Positions 10,764 through 22,680 of a DNA stretch of 64,000 bases are shown one piece after another. Position 1 is the stretch's first letter; each line of letters starts with the position of its first letter. The notes below the pieces were generated by a model, which did not search any database, had not been told where the DNA came from, and was given only the letters and a program-made list of their open reading frames with translations. Origin of the DNA: Litsea cubeba (taxonomy: Eukaryota > Streptophyta > Magnoliopsida > Laurales > Lauraceae). The position numbers were made by a program, and so were the translations under genes. The DNA lies in contig CM022944.1 in NCBI GenBank assembly GCA_012931725.1, positions 110,329,202 to 110,393,201 on the forward strand, in the 5' to 3' direction.

Positions 10764-12570
10764 TGTTAGGAATTTTGTATATTGCAATTTGATGGATGCA
10801 TTATTCATTTTATTCATCATTTGAATTTTTCACACATGCATTGTTTTAGGAACCTTGAAATCTTGATTTGCACATGCATTGTTTTAAATTTTGTAAATCA
10901 TATGTTTTATGCATGTTTTGGCTTTTAAACTAGGATGCATTTTAATAAATCAAGCTAACCAATGGTTTTAAAGTTTCAAATCTTATTTGGCTTTTAATGA
11001 CATGATTTTAAAATTCTTGGATTGATTTAAATCATGTTTCCATGCTTGGTTTTATGGCCCAAAAATCCCCAAAGAAATTCACTTTGAAATATGCCTTGTG
11101 GGGATTTTTTGACAAGCTGTCGGTCAACTTGTTGGTCCGTGTTGGTCAACCGACAAAGTCACGGTCAACCGACAAGTCCTCTCGGTTCCAATTCCAGAGA
11201 GCTTAAAATTTCATATATTTGTACTGTTGGTTCACTTGTCGGTTCATGTCGGCTGAGCTACACCTGTACAACGGAAAATTTTTTGACCGTTGAAATCTGA
11301 CCGTTGAGGTGTCGGTTGACCGACACCTACTTGTCAGTCGACCGCCGTTTGAACACTTTTTCTATAAAAGTGAGTTCATTCCTTAGCCATTGGTGATGAT
11401 CTTTGAAGCCCTTCTTGAGGCATTTTGAGGCAAAAGAAAGGGGATCAAGCTAAGGAAGGCTAATGATCATTAAGGAAAGCTAAAACTTAGATTAATGAAG
11501 TTAAACCACCAAGTAAGCTTTACCTTTTGATAATCACATGTTTTATGCTTTAATTAAATTATTGGTAAATGATTTTTAGCATATAACTATGATGTGTTGA
11601 ATCATTTCTTCTCTTAATCTTTGATTAAAGTCATTGGATTCTTCACCTTGATTCAAATCAAGTTTATTTTAGAAAACTTCTTAAACATGTTTTATCAAAG
11701 CCCTTGAACTTGTTGAATCTTCTTAATTTGTTGTTTTCAATCTTTAAAACCTTAGTTAAACTCTTTTGTTTTGAAAACAACATTGCATATGCATCACATG
11801 TTTAGGCTTAAGTAATTTTATACAACTTGTGAATATTTTGATCTTCATATCATTTACAAGTTTGTAATTTGTACATATGATTTACATATTACTTCAATCA
11901 TATCTTTATGTGCATTAACTTTAAAATGCTTTGAGCATATATTGATTGAGCCTTAATTTTAAACTTGATTGAAGTATCCACACACACACACACACACACT
12001 TCATGAGCATTCATCTTTGCATTCACTAGTGTTTGTGTGAGTTGATTTTAACTTTCATATTCGCCTATTTAAGAGGCATTGTATTAGAGCTTAATTTATT
12101 TCTCTTCTAAGTGTTTAGACACTTTCTTGAGGAAGAAAATCATTGTAAAGGTTATTGCTTAACCTAATAAAAGCATTGTGTAAAGGTTCTTGCTAAGCCT
12201 ATAAAAACATCTTGGATAGGTTGTTGTTTAGCCTAGAAAAACAACATTGTAAGGTTATTGCTTATCCTTGGAAAGCATATTGTAGAGGTTATTGCTTAGC
12301 CTTTTGAAAAGCATACTTAGTGGAAATCCGGTGGGGTGTTGAGTCACAAGCCGGTAGTGGATGTAGGCATTGAGGCCGAACCACTATAAATCTTTGTATA
12401 GTGGTGATTGTTTTGTTTAAGCTTCCGCATATTGTATGTTAATCATCACATGTTACTAGTTTATTTTAAAGAAGTTAAAATTGGTCATAATTAGCCATTA
12501 AAGTGTAGCTCACCCTATTCACCCCCCCCCCCCCCCTCTCCCCCTCTGGGGTAAGGATCCCGGACTTTCA
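10764..12570 (+). mobile_element. 5' LTR of nested Copia element
   Basis: 1807 bp from TGTTAGGAATTT to GGACTTTCA. It includes a (CA)n tract at about 11978-11999, many CGGT/ACCG motifs at 11110-11345, five 34-bp hairpin-like repeats at 12145-12320, and a C-run at about 12522-12537 that is only six C long in the other LTR copies. Confidence 0.9.
12145..12320 (+). repeat. 34-bp tandem repeats in Copia LTR
   Basis: Five units begin AGGTTATTGCTTAACC-like and end with a sequence complementary to their own first half (TTGCTT with AAGCA; in the third unit TTGTTGTTT with AAACAACA). The 3' LTR (about 24990-25135) has one unit fewer. The copy-1 LTR (7165-7340) has all five. The position near the downstream end of the LTR would place them in the transcript leader or U5. 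Confidence 0.75.
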
Positions 12571-12585
12571 ATTGGTATCAGAGCC
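12571..12585 (+). other. Primer-binding site (tRNA-iMet type)
   Basis: ATTGGTATCAGAGCC directly follows the 5' LTR, the usual plant Copia primer site complementary to the 3' end of initiator tRNA-Met. The copy-1 equivalent at 7590 has lost three bases. Confidence 0.9.
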
Positions 12586-12647
12586 TCGTGCTCTATATTT
12601 AGGATCAAGTGTTTGGAGATCTTGGTTAGGTGTAAAACCTAGCTAGA

Positions 12648-14032
12648 ATGGATTCCACTATGCTAGACCTTGTAGATTCTTCTAGATCCCTCCTTCTTCC
12701 ATCTTTTGGAGATTCAAACATTAAAATTAATGAATCTAAATTTAAATTAAAAGAAGAAGAAAATGAAGATAATATTCACCAAGCTTATGATGAATTATAT
12801 ACATTATCCATAAAGCTTGATAAGAATAATAAAAGATTAAAAGAAGAATCTAAAAGGCTAAATGAACAATTGGACTCTTCAAAAGATGAACTTATGAAAA
12901 AGAAGAATTAATAAATTGTGTAGAATCTAAGTTCATGATCTCTTTGCATAACATACATAATATTAAAGATGAAATAAATGAATTAAAAATAGGTTGTGAT
13001 GATCTTAAAAAGGAAATTCAAATCTGCTAAGAGATCATTTAAAAAATCAAGTTGAAGACATTATCAATTTAGAATCCAAGTTAACAATTTCCAAAGAAAA
13101 TCTAACTAATACTCAAGATAAGATAAAAACTCTAGAACTTGGAACTATTATTGTTAATGAACTTAAATTTGAATTAAAGAATGCCTATGAAGAGATAAAC
13201 AACTTTAAGGGAATTGAAAATGAACTAATAAAAGTTAAAAATAAAAATTCAACCGCCTTAAAAACCAAGTCACTCAACTTGAAACCTACAAACAAAAGTA
13301 TGAGTGAAAATTTACCCAAAATGAAGAAAAATTTGAAAAGTTATTTAAATTGGGTAAATCACAAAGAGATAGGACGGGTCTTGGATCTGATAGGAATATT
13401 TCACATGACCCTAAATTCATCAACACTTTTGTGAATGGTGAGTCCTCATTCTCTAGCACTCACACTTCCTCACCCATGTCTAAATGTAATTATTGTGGCA
13501 TTGAAGGACATTTTAGGTTTGAGTGCAAATAAAAAAGAAGCTATGTGTCTAAACCCATCTTTGAACCAAAGAAAGTAAAATCAAACTCTATGGTGGACAA
13601 GACACTAAAAATCAAGGAAGACTCTAAAAAGATTAAACAAGTTAAAACTATTAAAAGGAGTATCCTAAAATAGATTCTAAAAAGGTTAAACAAGTGAAAC
13701 CAAGTATAAAAAAATCTATTAACAAAAAGCTTCTCAATCTTCCTCCCCTAACTCAACAAATGAAAGAATTTTTGAAGAAAGTTGCAAAGTTAAATCTTAA
13801 ATTCAAAAGTAAAATAAATGGAGGAAATAAGAAGAAAAGAAAAGGAAACCAATCCCTTAAGAAGAAAGATCACCAACCTCAAAAGACTAATCACCAAACT
13901 AAGCTAAATTTAGTCAAATCTAAATATCATGGTGAGAAGTCCAAATTGAAAATTTATCAAGTCAAATCTCCTATAGTTGGTGAGACTTTTAAGATAGACA
14001 TCAAGGACCAAATCCCTCATGACCTTAGGTAG
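12648..14032 (+). pseudogene. Copia gag relic, copy 2
   Basis: ATG at 12648 opens MDSTMLDLVDSSRSLLLPSFGD and a charged coiled-coil-like region. The frame breaks near 12893, where one base is missing relative to copy 1 (CTTATGAAAAAG for CTTAGAGAAAAAG). Further on the frame contains QRDRTGLGSDRN and a zinc knuckle CNYCGIEGHFRFEC at about 13483-13527, closely followed by a stop. A Lys-rich tail remains open at 13694-14032. This was a Copia nucleocapsid protein; no pol frame follows it. Confidence 0.85.
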
Positions 14033-14123
14033 ATTCTTAAAGTTATACACTTAGAAAAACCTTAAGGCCTTGGACCTCTTTGACCAATCTATCCTTTCTA
14101 GATAAATCCTTTTGTTGGTCATG

Positions 14124-15600
14124 TTGCATTTGCATTTTATGTTTTTTTATAGTTACATTTCTTAAAATGCAATGTTTATTTGTGATCAATTGATTTTGTC
14201 ATCATGCACCATTTTAGTTACATAACATGGTTTTCAAAATCATTTGATTAAAATTTTCTCATCATAGATTTGCCTTTTACTCTCATATATAGTTATATCT
14301 TGCATTGCATTTCTATACATGTTCAATTGATTATGATTTCAAAAGCTTTTATAGCTAGATTTTTCATAATTGATTGATGTTGCAAATTCATTTGTTTGTA
14401 TGACATAGTAAAATTATTTTGAGAAATAAATGATTTAAAATAATTTAGTTTTTCCATAGATTTCTAAGTTATATTTTCATATGAAAAATTATTATTTTGA
14501 AAAACCAACTTGTATGTGTTTCAAATAAGTTATATCTTTTAAAATGCAAGTTGAAAAAGTGTTATCTTCAAAATCATTCTCTTTATGCTCATTGTTGGAT
14601 TTTGCTTATTAAAATGATTTGAAGATTGTATGCATGAAAATGCTTTAAGACATCTTTAGTTATATTAATCAAAGCATGTTCCATGTTCTCATTTCCATAT
14701 GCATTTGATTATATCATTTTAAATATGGAAATGAATATTGTTTTAAGCAATTTGCATCTTTGCTCATTTAGTTACATTCTTTTTATATGCAAATGTTTAT
14801 TGGTTCCATGTATGGTTGTGCTTTTTAGTTATATTTGTAAAAAACCATACTAGAACTCAAAAATCCATCATTTATGCCTTCTAGTTATATTATTTTTGAA
14901 ATGGATGGTTATGTTGTTGATTCATGTGTATTTTTCTTATTGGTATCATTCTTTATACATGTTTCAACTTCATAGTAGTGTGCTTGATCATATGAACCTC
15001 TTTGAAATCCATTCATTGTATTTCTTAGTTATATCTATTGTTTGATGGATTTCTTAGATGTTGAATTCATATGATTTTGACACTTTGAAAATTGCATACT
15101 TTACAAAGTTATATCATTTTAATGCAATTTATCATGTTCATCACTATGCTCTTTAGTTATATTATTACTAGTGATGAATATTAATTGATGATGCTTGTTG
15201 AAATTTTGTGTTTGTCACATGCTTGCTCTTAATCATGTTTCATACTCAATTGGTATCATTTTCAATTAGTATCTATATCCAATTGGTATCATATCTTGAG
15301 TTTGTGATCGACCTTGTATACATTGGATTGAACTTGATAGTCATAAGTCTTTTGTTCCATGTCACATTCCATTAGCATCTTAATATTCATGTTTGCCACC
15401 TCTCAAGCTCTTATAGGTAAATCACATGACCACCATGTTTATGTTTTCATAATTTTGGTTGGTTAATGTTGAGGTAGGCTTCATGTTTGAACTTTATTTC
15501 ATTCATCTTGCACATCATAGTCATATTTTATGATTGGATGAAATGATTTCAAAATATTCATAGCATATGATTTTCATAGTTATATTATTTTATGCTATGT
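14124..15600 (+). repeat. Array of about 60-bp hairpin units with conserved AGTTATAT loops
   Basis: At least twelve units, spaced about 50-75 bases or multiples of that, share a loop resembling ATGCTTTTTAGTTATATTAT. Each is flanked by its own inverted repeat. Clear arm pairs: 14437-14457/14480-14498, 14506-14515/14544-14553, 14564-14578/14613-14626 (loop motif lost), 14636-14646/14671-14681, 14689-14700/14723-14734 (12 bp perfect), 14750-14757/14787-14794, 14810-14817/14843-14850, 14865-14873/14899-14908, 15004-15015/15043-15053, 15089-15097/15122-15130, 15137-15145/15170-15178 and 15559-15567/15591-15599. Loops are mostly 22-29 nt. Arms differ completely between units but pair within each. 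The array follows gag and precedes the purine tracts, where pol or a 3' UTR would be. The function is unknown. Confidence 0.8.
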
Positions 15601-15779
15601 TTAGTATTTCTCCATGACCTTGCTCTTTATATTGGTAATTTGACCAATTTGAACTTTATAGTCAATTATCATTATCAATTGGTATTTAATTCTTCTCTTG
15701 AAGTTAACCCTCAATTGGTTAAACCATCTTCTTCTTGCACCTATTAGTTAAATCCTTGTCAAAAGTTTGACAAAAGAAG

Positions 15780-16140
15780 AGTATGGATTGAGGGGGAGTA
15801 AACCTTCTAAGGAAGCATTAGAGTTGATCAAACTCACCCTTATATTGGCTATATACCCGTTTAGCTATCTACCCATGCATGATGTCCTGTTATATATTTC
15901 ATTTTCGATTACTTTTGTTAACAATTACTACTAAAGGTATTTTTCTTGTTTCATATGTACAGGTACCCCTATTCAATTGATACCTTTGCAATTTAATGGC
16001 AAAGGGGGAGAAAGTTCTCAAGTTTAATGGCAAAGGGGGAGAAAGAATTAAGGGGGAGAAAGTGTTCAAGCTAACCAAAGGGGGAGAGAATGCACACCTT
16101 GCCAAAATGAGAGTGCATGGTCAAAGGGGGAGAAATGCAA
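15780..16140 (+). repeat. Cluster of polypurine-tract-like motifs
   Basis: AAAGGGGGAGA or close variants occur near 15789, 16003, 16027, 16049, 16078 and 16125, in addition to the true tract before the 3' LTR (23592-23604). Two adjacent units read AATGGCAAAGGGGGAGAAAG. They could be decayed duplicates of the plus-strand priming site. Confidence 0.8.
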
Positions 16141-16826
16141 TGAAGAAAGCTTGGGAGCTAAAGACGATGCTTGGTCTAAAGAAAGGAAGATGAAGAAAAA
16201 GCTTGAAGATTGATCCACAACGTAAAAAAGCTCGAAAACCGACAGCCAAGAACCGTCGTTTTCTTTCAAAAACGCATGTGTCCGTCGGTAGGGCCGTCGT
16301 CAATTTGGTAGTCGCTTTTGAAAAACGACAGTTCATAACTGTCGATAAACGTAACATAAACGATGGTTTTTACATATCGCGAATATTTAAATTAACGACG
16401 GCTAATCACCATCGATTAATGCGATCATTACCGACACATTAAATCAATATGCCGACGGCTAAATGGTGCATAAAACGACAGTTTCCATATGTTGTTTATT
16501 TTAAATTGAATAAAGAGTAAAAATCATAATATAATATAAAACGACGGTTAAAAGCCGTCGTTATATTTATTTTCTAGGAAAAAAAATTATTGAAAAATAA
16601 AAAAATAAAAAAATTTAACCTGCTGAAAGCAAATAATAATCACCACACACGTACATTATCCACTCTTATCCATTCACATACCAATATACAACCATTAACC
16701 TTTCAAACATCCATGGAACACCATATCAATATCCATTTAAAATAACACTAGAAGTGAACATATATACAATATTCAAAATTCAAAAAGTTGTCCAGGAAAC
16801 AAAGCTCCATCCAAAACAGCTGAACA

Positions 16827-19733
16827 CACTACACCATTTCAGGGCTTTTACAGCGTGAAATGCGCGCCGTAAATGTAGGTTTACGGCTCACGGGGGTCGT
16901 GCTGTAAAAGCGCCTGCCGTAAAAGGTTTGAACTATTTACAGCGTGCATATACAGGCCGTAAGTAGGATCAATGCATGCCGAAAATGATGTTGTTAGGAC
17001 TTTTTGGACCAGATTTATGGCCTACTAAGCAGGCCGTAAATACTAAAATTTTATGACGCGATCTGAGTGCCATTAAAGCATTGGTGTGCTTAAGTTTATG
17101 GCACGCGTAGTACGCCGTGAATACTTAAAACAAAAAATGTTTTACACAGCTTGCATTTGTGGGCTGTAAAAGGGTTGTGTACAATCTGATTAACGGCTCC
17201 AAATGCAAGCCGTAATTGTGTATATGTTTTTACAACTTGCAAATGCAGGCCATTAAAGAATTGGCGAGTCTCAATTTACGGCTCGCAAGACGCGCCTTAA
17301 TTAAAAAAAAATTTATAAAAAAAAATTAATTTTTTTTAATTAAAAAAAATTAAATCCATATTTTTTATTGCTGCAAATACAAATTAATAAACTAAAATAA
17401 AAAATGAAAACAGAACCTGCAAATAAACACTGGACCTACAGTTAAAAACAAAAACACTGGACTTACAGTCTATACAAGCTAGATAGGCCATGGAAAAAAA
17501 AATTAAATGAAAAGGATCATCCATTCAAATCAATACCAAAACAATGAGGGAATTCTTGTTTGTTCATTTACAAGATTCACAGGACACTAATAAATATGAT
17601 CCAATCCCACCAACCACTGCATTATTTCTATTTAATTGCTTCATGGGTGGAGTGATTACCTGCCTGCCATAATCCCTACAGAAATACAAATAAATCACAT
17701 ATCCTACTCATAGCACTCCAATACAATACAAGGCAAACAAACATTTTTCTTCTTATAGGCATAAACAATACAAAACAGTCATAGGCAACTCAAGTTATTC
17801 ATTTGTGCTTGACCCTCCAACTTTGAAGGAGTTGCTCACTACCCAAGCCCTCTAACTCGTCCTTGTGGATCAGGACCGATTACCTTTGTAACAACGTCAT
17901 CTCTAAAAGAAGAACCATTTTCTTGTGCTTTGTATTTTTTGACTTGTTGCTGTATTACAATAGAGCAAGAAAATGTCAGCAATAACAGGGGAAGAGAGAG
18001 AGAGAGAACCAAGGGAGAGAGGGTTCTGGAGGGGTGCGAAGGAGATGAGAGGACGACAATAAAATGGGCTCTGGTGGGGGCGATTCACGCCTGGGGGAAG
18101 GTCTGGAGAGTGAGGAGAGAGAAAGAAATGAGTAGAGGGAAAAGAGGGATTGGAGAGGGAAAAGGGGGACTGTGGAGGCGGGAGAGGGAGAATTTTGGTT
18201 TACCGATATTTATCAAAATTATTTTATTTTTCTTAACATTTACTGATGTTTAATATAAAACATCAGTAATAAATTTTCTGACGCTAATTTTCGTCGGTAA
18301 AGGTCTCTATTTTTAATTTTTAATTTTTAATTTTCCTAAAAATATAAACGTTTAATTTTACAAAAAAAACATCGCTAAAAGTTCATTTACCTACTTCATA
18401 AAATTCGTCTATAATAGAATTCTTCGATAATAGTCTTTGATATTTATTTTCCCTAAAATGAAGTTAAGAATAAATTGAACTTCGTCGACGGTTTTCAAGG
18501 AAACGTTGCTAAAAGTCAATTTTACTGACGTTTTATAATTCGTTAGTAATAATCTTTGATTTTTACTTTTCCTAACAATGAAATTAAATCGAAAATTGAA
18601 CTCTGCAGACATTTTTTAGTAAAACGTCGCTAAAGGTCAGGGTGTACGGCCAGCGCATCAATGGACGACTGGTAGTGGTGGGCAGGGCAGGGTGGTCTGG
18701 GGTTTGGGCGGCCTGGGCTTGCGAATCTAACTAGTACGAAGAAGAGAATGAGGGAGTATAGATAGGAGAATATTAAACTAGAATGAGTATGGAACGGGTA
18801 ACGGCCCCTGGAAATAGAATTTATTAGTGACGAAATATTTTCATCTCCCACAACTTATTCTTCCGAGACAAAAATATATTTGTCGCCCATTTAACAGGAA
18901 AATGAAATGGCATAATGGAGTGTATGGTGGCGAAATATTTTCGTCTTCCATAACTTATCCTTATTGGTGACAAATTACGTTCATTGCAAAAAATAAATTA
19001 TATTTTGTAACAAAAATGTCATCTCCAATGAGCTCAAATAATTCACCCTAAATGTCGGTGATAAATTTTCCGACGCTAATTTTCGTCGGTAAAAAAAAAT
19101 TTACGACACGTTTTGTCACGGGCAGACAGGGGCGAGGCAAAATGAGATTTATTGCCAATAACTCTATTGGTGGTGGCAACAAGTAAGAAATAGCCACAAA
19201 AATACTGGCCGCGTCAAAAAGTTCGACGCTAAAAGTCATTTTTTTGGTAGTGAGCAATGGGTTCTCGGTGGGTATCGTGAGAAGAAGAAGGTGTGCGAAA
19301 TTTTTTTGGTGTTAAGATTTGGGTTCTTAATGGGTATCATCTATCCCTAATTTGGGGTTAAATTTTGGGTATAAAAAAAAGGGTGCGAAATATTTTTGGA
19401 ATATTAATTTGGCGGGTTTCTTTTTTTACGGCATACGAAATGTGGGCTGTGAAAGCTGATTAATCTTACAGCGTGCAACATGTGGGCTGTGATACCTTAA
19501 TATTTTTACGGCTTGCGAATGTGGGCCGCAAATGCTCAATAATTTACGGCGTCCTAAATGCACGCCGTAATTGATAAGATCTCACGGCGCGCAAAATGCA
19601 CGCCTTAATAAATCGAAGAAAAAGCCCTTTTGCGGCTCACATTCCATGCGCGCCGTACTATTATATCATTTACGGCTTGCATTCAATGCATGCCGTAAAT
19701 GACGCGCTGTAAAAGCCCTGAAATGGTGTAGTG
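16827..19733. mobile_element. CACTA element nested in the first (2.9 kb)
   Basis: A perfect 29-bp terminal inverted repeat starts CACTACACCATTTCAGGG at 16827 and ends at 19733, with target duplication ACA (16824-16826, 19734-19736). Both ends carry many copies of a subterminal motif like TTACGGCTTGCAAATGC with GGCCGTAA (16845-17300 and 19425-19720). It lies between two copies of a roughly 73-bp tandem repeat of the host element (AAAGTTGTCCAGGAAAC at about 16784 and 19759), which confirms the insertion point. No transposase frame is seen, so it is non-autonomous. Confidence 0.88.
17300..19252. other. Interior of inner CACTA with an orphan CACTA-type 3' end
   Basis: 17990-18190 is a GA-rich purine block. 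From 18190 to 19252 the sequence repeats motifs such as GACGCTAATTTTCGTCGGTAA (about 18284 and 19070) and GACGCTAAAAGTC. It finishes TTTTTTTGGTAGTG at 19252, a CACTA-style terminus. No matching left end or 3-bp duplication was found, so this is probably a third, truncated CACTA element. Confidence 0.5.
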
Positions 19734-19845
19734 ACATCCATCCCATCATCAAAACTCAAAAAGTTGTCCAGGAAACAAAGCTCCATCGAAAACAACTAAA
19801 CATCCATCCCATCATCAAAATCCAAGTAAAATAGAAAAGAAAAAA

Positions 19846-20660
19846 CTAACAAGGGAAAGTCCTAAATGTTGGCCAATCAATAATGTCTGCAACCATAATA
19901 TCTTCCATCTTCCTAACTCCGTCCATCAACTCAATGTCACCATCTACAATCTCATCTATAACAATTCTATAACAATCTGAATTGTCCAGTGATACCCCCA
20001 TCAAACTCCCAAAGGCAACAACTGTGCTCTTCCTTAAATGCATCAACTTGTATGTCCCTGAGAGTGTTGATCTCGAGCTTGCTTGTGTCTCTTGGTGTGT
20101 GGATGGCGGTCTCACCTACATTATAATTAAGAAACACATAGTGTAAGTATTTTATCATATTCAATTATCTAAATAAGTTTATGAATCTATATTTTATATG
20201 TAAAGTTGTGTCTTACTTGAGAGGAACTCTCGTGACCGGTTGAAGACCGCATTTGCGTCCCATTTTGAGAAAGCGAAGCAACAATCTTCTCCATGTCCGC
20301 CATTCGAGATTTCAACCCATCCACCTCAGTCTCAAGGGCCACATGTGATTTGTACTCTTCTTCATAAGCTCTCTTATAAGGATTCGAATTATGCACGATT
20401 GACCTTGAGACACCCAACCCCAAGCCCTTAACACGTCCGCGAGTATCAGTACCAAAAACCTATTTCAAAAATTAAAAAGGTCAATATCTGCACTTGATAT
20501 GTATTCATTGTTAAGTATTAATTAAAATCAAGTTGATATCTAAATATAAATATAAGATAACCTGCATACCTTTGCAACCCCATCATTGTCATATCATTAT
20601 GTGCAATGGAAGGGTCATCGTCACACATTCTACTAAGCCTTTCCTATAAAACAAATTGTT
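19846..20660 (-). pseudogene. CACTA transposase (TnpA-like) C-terminal relic
   Basis: Minus-strand pieces in order: ERLSRMCDDDPSIAHNDM (about 20645-20580), then GLGVSRSIVHNSNPYKRAYEEEY with a coiled-coil LETEVDGLKSRMADMEK (20423-20187), then a domain with KSTVVAFGSLMG and VIDEIVDGDIELMDGV (20115-19846). This order matches the end of plant En/Spm proteins with the plant transposase (Transposase_24-type) region and its C-terminal domain. The pieces are in different frames and no catalytic TnpD-type part was recognised. It belongs to the outer CACTA element. Confidence 0.7.
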
Positions 20661-22680
20661 AAATAAAACACGGTAGGAAATAACAATATCATAACTAGCA
20701 TGATAAGTTTTTTGGCCAATCATGGACCCAATAGCAACAACTCATCTCAAAAGCCCCATTGACCCAATTAGATGAAGCGCAATCTAAGTTGTTGTTTACT
20801 TTAACAGCGGAATGAGCCAATCTCTACGATATATAACTGAAACAAAACTGATCCCTTTCTTCTAGTGTTCACACAATTGAGGGTTATTGGTATGAGTTGT
20901 AAAGAGTATAATGAAAGGAGGGAACATATTTTACACGAGCACTACACATAATTGGTTAACACCTTTTATTGTTGGGAAATCAACAGCCTTTTAATTGGTT
21001 AACACCTCAGTTTCTCACCCATTCTGCCAAACCAACCTTGTTCTTTCTCTTAATGTGAACAGAGCAGTTTCAGCAAATTGAGAAACAAAAGAAACAATCC
21101 CAAGATGGTTTGGTTAGATGAAACTTATCATACCCATATGCAGGACAAACAAATCATAGCTTGCATGCTGAACATAGAAAAAAGAACGGAGAAAAAAGCT
21201 AAACAGACAAGTCCATCATAATGAAACTAAGAAAAAAAACTTGTGAAAATGCGATTGTTGGGTCCTTAAAATCTAACAATGCGATTTATGTGATCATCCT
21301 TGATGATTTAGGAAGCAGCGATGGTCGAATTATATATATTTGTAATAAAAAAAGGTTTATTCTGCTTCCTGTATTCATCCATATGGCATGAATGGGGTCA
21401 AGAGCTTAAGAATATGGATTTGATAATAGGGCATGCACCACCCATGTTACAGCCTAAAAGATAAATGGGATACATTCAAACAAGGTGGTCCTTAACTGCA
21501 CCATTGCTAGTAGAATGGAAAAAAAAGAAGCAATTTGCCTCAATCAATAGTCCAACTAATCATAACTATGTGGCACGCATTTCATTCCTCTAGAAGAAAC
21601 GTCAAATCATTTGCATTTGAAGAAATTAGCTGTTGCCAACACATTTTGGTGATAAATTAACAATTGTTTAAACATATGGTCCTTTTTCATGGGGTTTAGC
21701 CTATTTTTAAGGGCTCTTCACAAATTTTATGGACCTAGCTGATTCTTATGCCGAAATGGCATGAGAAATCCTAATGTAGATCTACTCTAAACCTGTGCCA
21801 CACTGGCCCAAAGATGATTCCCAATTTTCCCTGAGCTTTTTTGGTCATCACCATAGCACGAAAATGATTGACATCTATGAAATCTGTCAAGGTCGAACAC
21901 AACTATAATATGTCTAAATGGAATATCTAGAAACCTCATTATAACATTAAATCAAAATTGTGATTAATAACTCACCCAAGCACAACTCTAGCAATTAAAA
22001 GCGGCAGATTTTCATGGAAGCAAGAGTGCAGTCCAAACTCATACTGTTCACAGAGAAAACTTCCATTGAGCATACTGATGGGAAAAAAAAATCATAATCA
22101 CAACATAAAAACTGTTCAGAGAGACTGGGCCATACCCATATCCACAGGAAATATGTAATCTGGAATGCATTTACAAAACATTTGAAAACAAGCAGCTTTT
22201 CAGATGTTTAAAGATGAAATACTTCGAATGATGAGTTATGAATATGATTACAATCTCAAACAGAATATAAAATTGAATAGTGAAGTCAAAAGCTCTGCTG
22301 ATACTCCAAACTTTCTGCATTCAAGCAAAACTTGCAATGCTGTAAATATACTTGACTTTAAATTTGGACACCCAATTGAATATATGGATATATTCCAGTG
22401 CTAGCCTTACTCAAATGCACTTGTTTCCATTGAGATCACAAAAAAAGAAAGAAAAGAAAAGAAAAGGTTGAGATCACGGTCTTACCTTAGATGGAGAATA
22501 TAAGCTTATCTTAAAGATTAAGCAAGTAATAAATAATGTTCACATATCATCCGCCGGTAAAACTAATTTGGATTTCAGATTTTAGGATATAGTGGGCAAC
22601 AGTCAAAACTTAGTGAGCATTTGATGTGAAAAAACTGTCACCAAAATCCCAATCACCAAGCAAACCCTTGCCAAATCCAA
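20661..22680. other. Outer CACTA interior, no gene recognised
   Basis: AT-rich sequence with short open frames only. It probably holds decayed upstream exons or introns of the transposase gene and non-coding CACTA interior. Nothing specific can be assigned. Confidence 0.4.

Larger units (their letters stand above)
9878..13611. repeat. Segmental duplication, copy 2 (partner 4867-8659)
   Basis: Counterpart of copy 1. It contains about 770 bp of left flank, the gypsy-type LTR start, the complete 5' LTR of the Copia element, an intact primer site and most of gag. This copy continues into the full nested structure, so it is the better candidate for the original. Confidence 0.85.

Noticed and set aside
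12571..12585. tRNA gene at the primer site
   Set aside because: Only the short complement of initiator tRNA is present, directly after the LTR; there is no cloverleaf.
14124..15600. CRISPR-like array
   Set aside because: Conserved loops with variable paired arms in a plant retrotransposon do not form direct repeats with unique spacers, and no cas genes exist.
18630..18851. Minus frame rich in Ser/Pro in the inner CACTA interior
   Set aside because: No homology recognised and it lies among subterminal-type repeats; treated as chance.
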